DNA from: Brachybacterium phenoliresistens
GTDB lineage: Bacteria; Actinomycetota; Actinomycetes; Actinomycetales; Dermabacteraceae
Assembly (NCBI RefSeq): GCF_000576425.1
Contig: NZ_KK069988.1
Location: forward strand, 229,976 to 293,975
Reading direction: 5' to 3'
DNA length: 64,000 bases
Below the pieces are notes generated by a model. That model did not search any database. It was given only the letters and a program-made list of their open reading frames with translations, and was not told the origin of the DNA. The position numbers and the translations under genes were made by a program. Shown in pieces: positions 16,761 to 26,026 of the stretch; position 1 is the stretch's first letter; every line of letters starts with the position of its first letter.

Positions 16761-18428
16761 ATGTCAGGCGCATCACTCTTCGAGGGATACGGAGCCGAAC
16801 CCGCCGGCGACGAGATGTTCGCTGCGGACGGCGCGGTCCGCCCCACCTACGAGCTCCTCCACGACGCCCTGTCCAGCCTCGGGGAGGAGGAGTTCCGCTC
16901 CCGATCCGAGTCGCTCGCCCGCACCTATCTCGACCAGGGCGTCACCTTCGACTACGCGGGGGAGGAGCGGCCATTCCCCATCGACGCGATCCCCCGGATC
17001 ATCGCCGCCGAGGAATGGGCGGAGGTCTCCATCGGCATCGCCCAGCGGGTCCATGCCATCGAGGCGTTCCTCGATGACCTGTACTCCGACCGCGCCGCGG
17101 TGGCCGACGGGGTGATCCCGGAGAGCCTGATCGCCTCCTCCGACGCCGTGGTCGAGGCGATGCGCGGCTACCGGCCCCCCAACGGCGTGCGCATCCACAT
17201 CTCCGGGATCGACCTGGTGCGCGACGGCGAGGGCGGATTCCGCGTGCTGGAGGACAACGTGCGCACGCCCAGCGGCGTGTCCTACGTGCTCTCCAACCGT
17301 CGCGCCATGGCGCACACCTTCCCGGAGCTGTTCGCCTCCGCGCCGGTGCGCAGCGTCGACGAGTACCCCGGGCGCCTGCTGCGCGCCCTCGAGGCCGCCG
17401 CCCCGGACACCGCCGGCGAGCAGCCCACCGTCGTGGTGCTCACCCCCGGCCGCTACAACAGCGCGTACTTCGAGCACTCGCTGCTGGCGCGCACCATGGG
17501 CGTCGAGCTCGTCGAGGGCAGCGACCTGGTCGTCTCCTCCGACCGCGTCTACATGAAGACCACCGCCGGGCTGCGCCGCGTGGACGTCATCTACAAGCGC
17601 ACCGACGACGCCTTCCTGGACCCGGAGGTGTTCCGTCCCGACTCGGTGCTCGGCGTGCCGGGCCTGGTGCGCGCGATCCTCGCCGGGCACGTGGTGGTCG
17701 CCAACGCCATCGGCAACGGCATCGGCGACGACAAGCTCACGTACACCTACATCCCCGATCTCATCCGGTACTACCTGCAGGAGGAGCCGATCCTGCGCAA
17801 CGTGGACACCTGGCGCCTGGAGGACCCGTCCTCCCGCGAGGAGGTCCTGGACCGCATCGACGAGCTCGTGGTCAAGCCCGTGGACGGCTCCGGCGGCAAG
17901 GGCATCGTGGTCGGCCCGACGGCGAGCCGGGACGAGCTCGACGCGCTGCGCTCGCGGCTGCTGGAGGATCCGCGCGGCTGGATCGCCCAGCCGATGGTCC
18001 AGCTGTCCACCATCCCCACCCTGGTGGCCGACGGGCCCCGGCCCCGGCACGTGGACCTGCGCCCCTTCGCCCTGAACACGGGCGAGGACGTGTGGGTGCT
18101 TCCCGGCGGCCTGACCCGCGTCGCCCTGCCGGAGGGCGAGATCATCGTGAACTCCTCCCGCGGCGGCGGCTCCAAGGACACCTGGGTGATGGCCTCCTCG
18201 ACCCCGACCCGGGTGGAGGTGCCGACCTCGACCGGCTACATCCGCGTGGTCGAGGCCTCCGGAGAGGACGAGCCGCTCGAGGACCTCTCCGTGCCGGCCG
18301 ATGCGCCCCCGGTCGAACCCGATCCCGTCACCACCGCCATCCCGATCATCGACGCGGAGGAGCTGCAGACCCAGGAGCAGCTGCTGGGCGCCGAGGACCC
18401 CGCCGAGGAGGAGCGCGATGCTCAGTAG
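16761..18428 (+). CDS. Circularly permuted ATP-grasp protein (DUF404/DUF407 type)
   Basis: A 555-residue protein with features of the circularly permuted ATP-grasp family: GVTFDYAGEERPFPIDAIPRII, GIDLVRDGEGGFRVLEDNVRTPSGVSYVL, MRGYRPPNGVRIHISG, KPVDGSGGKGIVVGP and DLRPFALNTGEDVWVLPGGLTRVAL. Such proteins are thought to form amide bonds in small peptides; no substrate is established. ATG at 16761 has GGAGG only one base upstream, so a start at GTG 16746 or leaderless translation remains possible. The Alpha-E gene starts 11 bases before this gene ends, a tight coupling typical of the pair. The C-terminal 50 residues are acidic and variable. Confidence 0.85.
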   Translation: MSGASLFEGYGAEPAGDEMFAADGAVRPTYELLHDALSSLGEEEFRSRSESLARTYLDQGVTFDYAGEERPFPIDAIPRIIAAEEWAEVSIGIAQRVHAIEAFLDDLYSDRAAVADGVIPESLIASSDAVVEAMRGYRPPNGVRIHISGIDLVRDGEGGFRVLEDNVRTPSGVSYVLSNRRAMAHTFPELFASAPVRSVDEYPGRLLRALEAAAPDTAGEQPTVVVLTPGRYNSAYFEHSLLARTMGVELVEGSDLVVSSDRVYMKTTAGLRRVDVIYKRTDDAFLDPEVFRPDSVLGVPGLVRAILAGHVVVANAIGNGIGDDKLTYTYIPDLIRYYLQEEPILRNVDTWRLEDPSSREEVLDRIDELVVKPVDGSGGKGIVVGPTASRDELDALRSRLLEDPRGWIAQPMVQLSTIPTLVADGPRPRHVDLRPFALNTGEDVWVLPGGLTRVALPEGEIIVNSSRGGGSKDTWVMASSTPTRVEVPTSTGYIRVVEASGEDEPLEDLSVPADAPPVEPDPVTTAIPIIDAEELQTQEQLLGAEDPAEEERDAQ

Positions 18429-19332
18429 GATCGCCGACGCCATGTTCTGGATCGGCCGCTACGTCGAGCGGGCCGATCAGACCGCCCGCATCCTCGACGT
18501 CAACCTGCAGGCCGTCACGCAGGAGCCGGCGTCCCTGGTCACCGGTCGCTGCCGGCAGGTGCTGGGGATCTTCGGCATCGAGGCGGAGGAGGGGGAGGAG
18601 CCGGGCGTGCAGCGCCTGCTGGACCTGCTGGCCGTGGACCGCGGCAACCCCTCCGCCGTCGCCGGCGCCCTGCAGACGGCCCGCGAGAACGCCCGCGGCG
18701 CCCGCGAGGTGCTCTCCACCGAGGTGTGGGAGTCGCTGAACACGACCAGCCACGGCGTGCCGCGGGCCCTGCGCCCCTCGCGCATGCACGGCTACTTCCA
18801 ATGGGCCAAGGACCGCTGCGCGGTGGTCAACGGCCTCGTGGACGCCTCCATGACCCGCGACGAGGCGTGGCTGTTCTGGCAGCTGGGCAGCACCATCGAG
18901 CGGATCGACATGATCTCCCGCATCCTGCAGTCCCACGACCTCGAGGACACCTCCGACGCCAACACCGTGATGCTGCTGCGCACCTGCAGCGCCCACGAGG
19001 CGTACATCCGCTCCTACCGGGGCCAGGTCGATGCGGCCGATGCCATCAGCTTCCTGCTGCTGGACACCTTCTTCCCGCGCTCCATCGCGCACTGCCTGGC
19101 CCAGCTCGACCAGGCCCTGGACGCGCTGGCGAAGGTCCACGGGCACGCCTTCGACCGCTTCGGGACGCAGGACCCGGCGCGGCGCCTGGCCGGGCGGGCC
19201 CTGGCGAGCCTGCGCTACCGGACCCTCGAGGACATCACCGCGGACTTCGACGAGGAGATGGAGCACATCCAGATGGTCACCGGCGCCCTCACCCGGGCGC
19301 TGGACACGGCATATTTCCGCCCGATGGCCTGA
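18418..19332 (+). CDS. Alpha-E domain protein (DUF403)
   Basis: A 304-residue, all-helical protein starting MLSRIADAMFWIGRYVERADQTARILDV, the hallmark of the Alpha-E family, and containing GSTIERIDMISRIL in the middle. Alpha-E proteins are encoded with circularly permuted ATP-grasp proteins and often a transglutaminase-like protease; here the ATP-grasp partner overlaps its start by 11 bases but no transglutaminase gene follows. The biochemical role is unknown. The pair ends with an inverted repeat at 19345-19372. Confidence 0.85.
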   Translation: MLSRIADAMFWIGRYVERADQTARILDVNLQAVTQEPASLVTGRCRQVLGIFGIEAEEGEEPGVQRLLDLLAVDRGNPSAVAGALQTARENARGAREVLSTEVWESLNTTSHGVPRALRPSRMHGYFQWAKDRCAVVNGLVDASMTRDEAWLFWQLGSTIERIDMISRILQSHDLEDTSDANTVMLLRTCSAHEAYIRSYRGQVDAADAISFLLLDTFFPRSIAHCLAQLDQALDALAKVHGHAFDRFGTQDPARRLAGRALASLRYRTLEDITADFDEEMEHIQMVTGALTRALDTAYFRPMA

Positions 19333-19344
19333 GCTCCGGGCCGG

Positions 19345-19372
19345 GCATCGGCCCCGCCGGCGCGGCCGATGC
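19345..19372 (+). terminator. Inverted repeat after the Alpha-E gene
   Basis: GCATCGGCC (19345-19353) and its complement GGCCGATGC (19364-19372) flank a 10-base GC loop, 12 bases beyond the stop codon. It can act as a terminator. The arms are copies of a 9-mer that is frequent across the window. Confidence 0.45.
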
Positions 19373-19491
19373 GCCGCCCGCCACATGCGGGCCGGCGCAG
19401 CGCGACCGGACCCGGCGCATCGTGAGACGATGTCCCGGCCGCCGGGCAGGCTCCGGCGCACCCGCATGACGAACGCTGGACGAGAGGACGG

Positions 19492-21368
<1,877 letters not shown>

Positions 21369-21372
<4 letters not shown>

Positions 21373-22124
21373 CCGCCCCCGCCGGTGCGCTGGAGGTGAG
21401 CATCGATCCCGCCGCCGGCGGGCGGATCGCCGCGGTCTGCACCGTCGCCGAGCTGTTCGCCGTCCCCGAACGGCGGCTCATGAGCGGCATCGACAAGCGC
21501 CCCGTGGACGGTCCCGTGCGGCTGCTCGCGCACGGCGTGCTGGGCGACGTCCAGGGCGACCGCGAGCATCACGGAGGCATCTTCAAGGCCGTCTACGCCG
21601 TCTCCCGGGAGATGCGCGAGGCCTTCGCCCGCGAGCGCGGCGAGGACCTGCCCGACGGCTTCTTCGGCGAGAACCTCGTGACCACCGGCCAGGACACCGA
21701 CGAGGCGCTCGTCGGCGAGCGTTGGCAGATCGGCGAGGCCGTGATCGAGGCGACCTGCCCCCGCGAGCCCTGCAAGACCTTCGCCGCGCGCATGCAGGAC
21801 CGCTCCTGGCCGCGCCGCTTCCGGGACGCCGGTCGCTGCGGCGCCTACTTCCGCGTGCTCACCGAGGGCGAGGTCCGCGCCGGGGACCGGATCGAGGTCC
21901 TCGCCCGGCCCGAGCACGAGGTGAGCATCGGCCAGGTCTACCGCGGGCTCGCGCCGGAGCCGGCGGCACGGCTGCTGGACTGGGCCGAGGCGACGGGCAC
22001 GGTGCTGTACGAATCCCTGGTCCGCTCCGCGCTGGTCGCTCTGGATCGCGCCGGATCCCCGCGGCAGTTCCCGCAGCGCCTGCGCTCGACGGGGCGCGGC
22101 CTGGGCCTCGGGATGGGCCTGTGA
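21369..22124 (+). CDS. MOSC domain protein
   Basis: A 251-residue protein with a MOSC domain: [12 protein letters not shown], the conserved [12 protein letters not shown] and the cysteine-bearing [13 protein letters not shown], followed by [19 protein letters not shown] domains bind or transfer sulfur in molybdenum cofactor chemistry; many stand-alone members act on N-hydroxylated compounds or have unknown roles. The GTG start overlaps the lepA stop and the gene's stop overlaps hemW (GTGA at both ends), so it is an insertion within the usual lepA-hemW pair. The C-terminal 60 residues are outside the domain and helical. Confidence 0.85.
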
Positions 22125-23320
22125 GCGCGCCGACCCCGTCGGCCGATGCTCCCGCGGTGCACGTGCCCGGACCCCGGGATCTGTCGGTCTACATCCATGT
22201 GCCGTTCTGTGCGGTGCGCTGCGGGTACTGCGACTTCAACACGTACACCGCCACCGAGCTGGGCGGGGGCGGCAGCCAGGCCGAGTATGCCTCTCATGCG
22301 ATGCGGGAGATGGACCTGACCCTGGCCGACGACGCCGCGGCAGGGCACGTCTACGAGCAGGTCGGGACTGTGTTCTTCGGCGGGGGCACGCCCACGCTGC
22401 TGCCCGCGGACGATCTCGTCGCCCTGCTCGCCCACCTGCGGTCCCTGATCCCCCTGGCACCCGGCGCGGAGGTCACCACCGAGGCGAACCCCGACTCGGT
22501 CACTCCGCAGTCCCTGCGGCGCCTGGCCGAGGGCGGCATCACCCGGGTGTCCTTCGGGATGCAGTCGGCGGTGCCGGCGGTGCTCGCGACCCTGGGGCGC
22601 ACCCACGACCCGGAACGGGTGCCGCTGGCGGTGCAGTGGGCGAAGGAGGCCGGTCTCGACGTCAGCCTCGACCTCATCTACGGCACGCCGGGGGAGCGGC
22701 TCGAGGACGTCGTCACCTCCGTCCGGTCCGCTCTGGCCTGCGAGGTCGACCACATCTCGGCCTACTCGCTGATCATCGAGGGGAACACGGCCATGGCCCG
22801 GCAGGTGCGCCGCGGCGAGCTGCCCGAGCCCGACGGCGACGACATGGCCGACAAGTACGAGGCGATCGACGACCTGCTCGAGGCGGCGGGGCTCAGCTGG
22901 TACGAGGTCTCCAACTTCTCGCGCACTCCCGCGCACCGCTCCCAGCACAACCTCGCCTACTGGCGCGGCCGCGACTGGTGGGGCATCGGCCCCGGGGCGC
23001 ACCGGCACCGCGACGGGCTGCGGGCCTGGAACGTCAAGCATCCCAGCCGCTACGCCCGGATGCTCGGCGAGGGCGTCCTGCCGCGCCAGGAGTCCGAACG
23101 GACCTCCCCGGAGGAGAGGGCGCTCGAGCGGATCATGCTCGAGCTGCGCATCCGTGACGGTCTCGATGCCGACCAGATCGCCCCGCATCGGCGCGACATG
23201 ATCGACGTGCATGTGCGCCGCGGCCACCTCGAGGCCGATGCGGCCGCCCGCGGCCGCCTGGTCCTCACCCGTCCCGGCCGGCTGCTGGCCGACGCGGTGA
23301 TCCGCGACCTCACCGACTGA
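22121..23320 (+). CDS. hemW: HemW-like radical SAM heme chaperone
   Basis: A 399-residue radical SAM protein. The cluster motif CAVRCGYC (CxxxCxxC, residues about 28-35) follows SVYIHVPF, then FFGGGTPTLL, TTEANPDSV, RVSFGMQS, the DLIYGTPGE stretch and WRGRDWWGIGPGAH. Proteins of this group were called oxygen-independent coproporphyrinogen III oxidase, but those lacking the oxidase-specific N-terminal cysteine act as heme chaperones; this one shows only the three cluster cysteines plus the Phe-Asn-Thr after them, so HemW is preferred. GTG overlaps the MOSC stop. Confidence 0.9.
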   Translation: MSAPTPSADAPAVHVPGPRDLSVYIHVPFCAVRCGYCDFNTYTATELGGGGSQAEYASHAMREMDLTLADDAAAGHVYEQVGTVFFGGGTPTLLPADDLVALLAHLRSLIPLAPGAEVTTEANPDSVTPQSLRRLAEGGITRVSFGMQSAVPAVLATLGRTHDPERVPLAVQWAKEAGLDVSLDLIYGTPGERLEDVVTSVRSALACEVDHISAYSLIIEGNTAMARQVRRGELPEPDGDDMADKYEAIDDLLEAAGLSWYEVSNFSRTPAHRSQHNLAYWRGRDWWGIGPGAHRHRDGLRAWNVKHPSRYARMLGEGVLPRQESERTSPEERALERIMLELRIRDGLDADQIAPHRRDMIDVHVRRGHLEADAAARGRLVLTRPGRLLADAVIRDLTD

Positions 23321-23415
23321 CCCGGCGCCGGCCCCCGATACCTCTGCACTGCACCGCGTCCTACCCCCGCCGAGCTCCGCCTCGCCGAGCCCGGTTCCGC
23401 CGCGTCCCTCGGGAT

Positions 23416-23461
23416 GTCATTCTCCGTCGCTTGAACGCTCGTTCAAGCGACGGAGAATGAC
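23416..23461. repeat. 46-bp near-perfect palindrome (extragenic palindromic element, copy 1)
   Basis: Arms 23416-23437 and 23440-23461 are perfect 22-bp complements (left arm starts GTCATTCTCCGTCGC and ends TTGAACG) around the two-base spacer CT. It lies between the converging hemW and DUF4870 genes. A related copy is at 50121-50174: the left arms agree at 20 of 22 bases. It is A/T-richer than its surroundings, and looks like a dispersed element rather than a local terminator. Confidence 0.85.
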
Positions 23462-23494
23462 CTCCCGCGGCGGGATGGGCGGCCCTGAGCACGG

Positions 23495-23527
23495 CAGCGC
23501 CGCCGCCCCGAGGGGGCGACGGCGCTG
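23495..23527 (-). terminator. Hairpin terminator for the DUF4870 gene
   Basis: Arms 23495-23509 and 23513-23527 (15 bp each, one mismatch) with the loop GAG form a GC-rich hairpin 38 bases after the DUF4870 stop on the minus strand. It may also serve hemW. Confidence 0.7.
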
Positions 23528-23564
23528 CGGAGGGGACGCCGGTGCTCGCGGATCGAGCCCCGGA

Positions 23565-24674
23565 TCAGGAGAACAGGCGGATGTTCGCCGGGTAGTTCCA
23601 CCACTCGCCCTGGTTCGCCTTGACCGCGCCGATGATCGCGAAGATCAGCTGGATGAGCGCGGGCAGGCCGATCAGGGGGAATGCGATGCTTCCGATGCCC
23701 AGCGTGACGATCGCGAAGATCCCGATCGCGATGGACAGCACCACGGAGCTGATGAGCACGGCGATGGCTCCGTTGAGCGCTTCCGCGGCGTGGAACCGCA
23801 CGAAGCGGCTGCGGTCCTTGTACATGAGGAACACGATGAGCGGCCCCACCCAGCCCAGGAAGCCGATGCTCACCACGTGCCCGATCACGACGGACAGCTG
23901 CGCGAGCATCGCCCAGGTGCGGGCATCGGCCGGGGAGGTGGGCTGGCCGCTGAGCGCGCCGGCGTAGGCGCCCTTGGTCCCGGGCGGCGGGGTCTCGGAG
24001 AACTGGGTCCCGCCCGGCTGGCCCTGGGCCTGGCCAGCGAAGGGCTGGCCCTGGCCGGCCGGGTTCGGGCCGGCTCCCGGCTGGCCGACGCCGGGATAGC
24101 CCTGCTGTCCGGCCTGGGCCGACGGCGCGCCGGGAGCGCCGTACGGGCTCTCCTGGGCTCCGTACGGGCTCTGCTGCGGTGCACCGTACGGGCTCTGCTG
24201 CGCGCCGTAGGGGCTCTGCGGAGCCCCGGAGGGATCCTGTCCCGCGCTCTGGCCCTGCTGCTGCGCCGCATAGGCGGCCGATGCGGCGTAGGGGTCCGGC
24301 TGGGAGGCGCCGGGGAGGGTCCCGCCCGGGGTGCCGCCGACCGCCGGCGCGGCGGCAGCCGGCTCCCCGGGCTGGGTCCCGCCCGGGGTGCCGCCGACCG
24401 GCGGCGCGGCCGCAGCCGGCTCCCCGGGCTGGGTCCAGTCGGGCTGCGCGGCCGGGGCGGCGGCGCCGTCGGCCGAGCCGTGCGAGGCGCCGTAGGGATC
24501 CCCGCCGGCGACGGGCGCCGCCGGGGTGGCGTAGGGGTCCTGCGCCGGGGCGGGCGCCGCGTTCTCGGCCCCTGCCTGCTCGGCGGCGGGCTGCTCGGCG
24601 CCCGACTGCGCGGGCGGGGTGCCCCAGGGCGTCCCGGAGGTGTCCTGGCCGTGGTCATGACTCGGGGTGCTCAT
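23565..24674 (-). CDS. DUF4870 membrane protein with a long Pro/Gln/Gly-rich N-terminus
   Basis: A 369-residue protein. The first about 250 residues are low-complexity and rich in Pro, Gly, Ala, Gln and Tyr, with repeats of the type QSPYGAP/QSPYGAQ and two copies of a PGGTQPGEPAAAAP-like block. The C-terminal about 110 residues hold three hydrophobic segments (AMLAQLSVVIGHVVSIGFLG, then INVGPLIVFLM-like, then VLISSVVLSIAIGIFAIVTLG), matching DUF4870/Tic20-like small membrane domains; the ending GEWWNYPANIRLFS is typical. Function unknown. ATG at 24674 has GGGAGA just upstream. The N-terminal tail is expected to be disordered and cytoplasmic. Confidence 0.8.
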   Translation of the reverse strand: MSTPSHDHGQDTSGTPWGTPPAQSGAEQPAAEQAGAENAAPAPAQDPYATPAAPVAGGDPYGASHGSADGAAAPAAQPDWTQPGEPAAAAPPVGGTPGGTQPGEPAAAAPAVGGTPGGTLPGASQPDPYAASAAYAAQQQGQSAGQDPSGAPQSPYGAQQSPYGAPQQSPYGAQESPYGAPGAPSAQAGQQGYPGVGQPGAGPNPAGQGQPFAGQAQGQPGGTQFSETPPPGTKGAYAGALSGQPTSPADARTWAMLAQLSVVIGHVVSIGFLGWVGPLIVFLMYKDRSRFVRFHAAEALNGAIAVLISSVVLSIAIGIFAIVTLGIGSIAFPLIGLPALIQLIFAIIGAVKANQGEWWNYPANIRLFS

Positions 24675-24749
24675 GGCGTCTCCCTGACGAGGTGGTCGTT
24701 GGTCCCCTTGAGCGTATCGGGTGCCGCCCGGCCCGGTCATGGGGGAGAA

Positions 24750-24767
24750 CCCCCAGGATCCTGGGGG
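24750..24767. repeat. 18-bp perfect palindrome upstream of the DUF4870 gene
   Basis: CCCCCAGGA followed directly by its complement TCCTGGGGG, 76 bases upstream of the DUF4870 start and downstream of DUF3097. It could be a protein-binding site or the remains of a terminator; nothing else in 24675-24841 is recognisable. Confidence 0.5.
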
Positions 24768-24841
24768 AGCGCCGGAACGGGGCGGGGGCGGACCGCGCAC
24801 TCCGCGGAGCCGGGGCCACTGGCCGGGCGCGGCGACGCCCC

Positions 24842-24944
24842 GGACCAGACGGCGCCCTGGACCAGACGGCGCCCTGGACCCGACGGCGCCCTGGACCCGA
24901 CGGCGCCCTGGACCCGACGGCGCCCTGGACCCGACGGCGAGCCT
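24842..24944. repeat. Six tandem 17-bp units
   Basis: Units GGACC(A/C)GACGGCGCCCT start at 24842, 24859, 24876, 24893 and 24910, with a sixth, diverged copy at 24927-24944. The first two have A at position 6, the rest C, so the array has expanded locally. It lies in the 340-base gap between the DUF4870 and DUF3097 genes and is not translated in any supported gene. Confidence 0.9.
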
Positions 24945-24950
24945 GCGCGT

Positions 24951-25038
24951 CCTGCAGGACGGCTCACCCATGCGCGAGGGTCACTCCTGCGGGACGGTCA
25001 CCCATGCGCGAGGGTCACTCCTGCGGGACGGTCACCCA
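24951..25038. repeat. 34-bp tandem repeat covering the 3' end of the DUF3097 gene
   Basis: Copies at 24951-24985 (35 bp, one extra base), 24986-25019 (34 bp) and a partial copy at 25020-25038. Read on the minus strand each full copy contains the end of the DUF3097 gene: codons for VTVPQE, the TGA stop and about 13 bases beyond. The real stop is at 25015-25017; the next copy reproduces codons and stop downstream. Confidence 0.9.
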
Positions 25039-25890
25039 GTCGATGAGCTCCTCGATGCGGCCCGAGAGCGTCGGCTCCACATCGGCGTAGGAGCGCACGG
25101 TGGACAGGATGCGCTGCCACCCCCGGGCCACATCGGCCTGGTCCTCGTGCGGCCAGCCGAGCGCGGCGAGGGTGCCGTGCTTGATGTCGGTGCCCTTGGG
25201 GATGTGCGGCCATGCCGTCAGCCCCACGCGGGCCGGGCGCACGGCCTGCCACACGTCGACGTACGGGTGGCCGAGGATCAGCACGTTGCCCTGGGCGCCG
25301 CGCATCCTCATCACCTGCTGGGCGATGCGGGTCTCCTTCGAGCCCGGCACGAGGTGGTCCACGAGGATGCCCAGGCGCCGCTGCGGGTTCGGGGCGAAGT
25401 CCTCGACGCGCTCGGCGAGGTTGTCCGCGCCGTCGAGCATCTCCACGACGATGCCCTCGATCCGCAGGTCGTGGCCCCACACCTTCTGCACGAGCTCGGC
25501 GTCGTGCTTGCCCTCGACCCAGATGCGGGAGGCGCGGGCGGTGCGGGCCTTGGCGCCCTCGACGTAGACGGAGCCGCTCGCGGAGCGCTTCGGGGCCGCC
25601 GGGCCCGAGCGCACGGGGCGCACCAGGCGCACCGGGCTGCCGTCGATCATGAACCCGGGGCCCAGCGGGAAGGAGCGCAGCACGCCGCGGCCGTCCTCGA
25701 GCTCGACCACGATCTCGCCGGCGATCTTCTCGAGCCGGGTGACCGCGCCGGTGAAGCCGGTCGAGGCCTCCTCGACGACGAGACCCCGGGAGACGGGGAC
25801 GTCGCGGGCGACGGGGCGGCGCCGATGGTGGGCCGCGGGGGAGCTCAGCACATCGGAGCCATAGCGATCGGGGAAGGCGTTCGGTGACAC
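25015..25890 (-). CDS. DUF3097 family protein
   Basis: A 291-residue protein of the actinobacterial DUF3097 type, of unknown function. Visible stretches are SRIWVEGKHDAELVQKVWGHDLRIEGIVVE in parts, MLDGADNL, LGILVDHLVPGSKE, ILGHPYVDVWQAV and GTDIKHGTLAALGWP. The WVEGKHDAELV and LVDHLVPGSKE pieces resemble the TOPRIM pattern (Glu, then Asp-x-Asp-like), so a nucleic-acid role is possible but unproven. GTG at 25890 (SPNAFPDRYG start) is chosen as the family-like start; upstream codons in frame look non-coding. It is divergent from hrcA across the CIRCE site. Confidence 0.75.
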   Translation of the reverse strand: MSPNAFPDRYGSDVLSSPAAHHRRRPVARDVPVSRGLVVEEASTGFTGAVTRLEKIAGEIVVELEDGRGVLRSFPLGPGFMIDGSPVRLVRPVRSGPAAPKRSASGSVYVEGAKARTARASRIWVEGKHDAELVQKVWGHDLRIEGIVVEMLDGADNLAERVEDFAPNPQRRLGILVDHLVPGSKETRIAQQVMRMRGAQGNVLILGHPYVDVWQAVRPARVGLTAWPHIPKGTDIKHGTLAALGWPHEDQADVARGWQRILSTVRSYADVEPTLSGRIEELIDWVTVPQE

Positions 25891-25950
25891 GCCGTCACGG
25901 TACCCCGGTGGCGAACGCCTCCCGCGGAGACCCGCCCGGAGCGCGTAGCA

Positions 25951-25977
25951 TTGGCACTCGGAACCGCCGGGTGCCAA
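25951..25977. promoter_or_regulatory. CIRCE operator of hrcA-dnaJ
   Basis: TTGGCACTC, nine bases, then GGGTGCCAA: the CIRCE arrangement (TTAGCACTC-N9-GAGTGCTAA) with G/C-leaning changes that keep dyad symmetry. It lies 50 bases upstream of hrcA and directly beside a TAGCAT -10-like box (25946-25951). HrcA binding here would autoregulate the hrcA-dnaJ-rsmE operon under heat stress. Confidence 0.85.
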
Positions 25978-26026
25978 CTGTGACGATCGGACCCGGCCCC
26001 AGCCACGCAGACGGGAGGCGGACGGC

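Noticed and set aside
23416-23461. The palindrome as a LexA/SOS box (GAAC-N4-GTTC)
   Set aside because: The core fits only in part (TTGAAC instead of TCGAAC), the element is 46 bp long, and it lies between converging genes, where a promoter operator is not expected.
24842-25038. Repeat arrays as a CRISPR locus
   Set aside because: The units are directly adjacent without unique spacers, and no cas gene is nearby.
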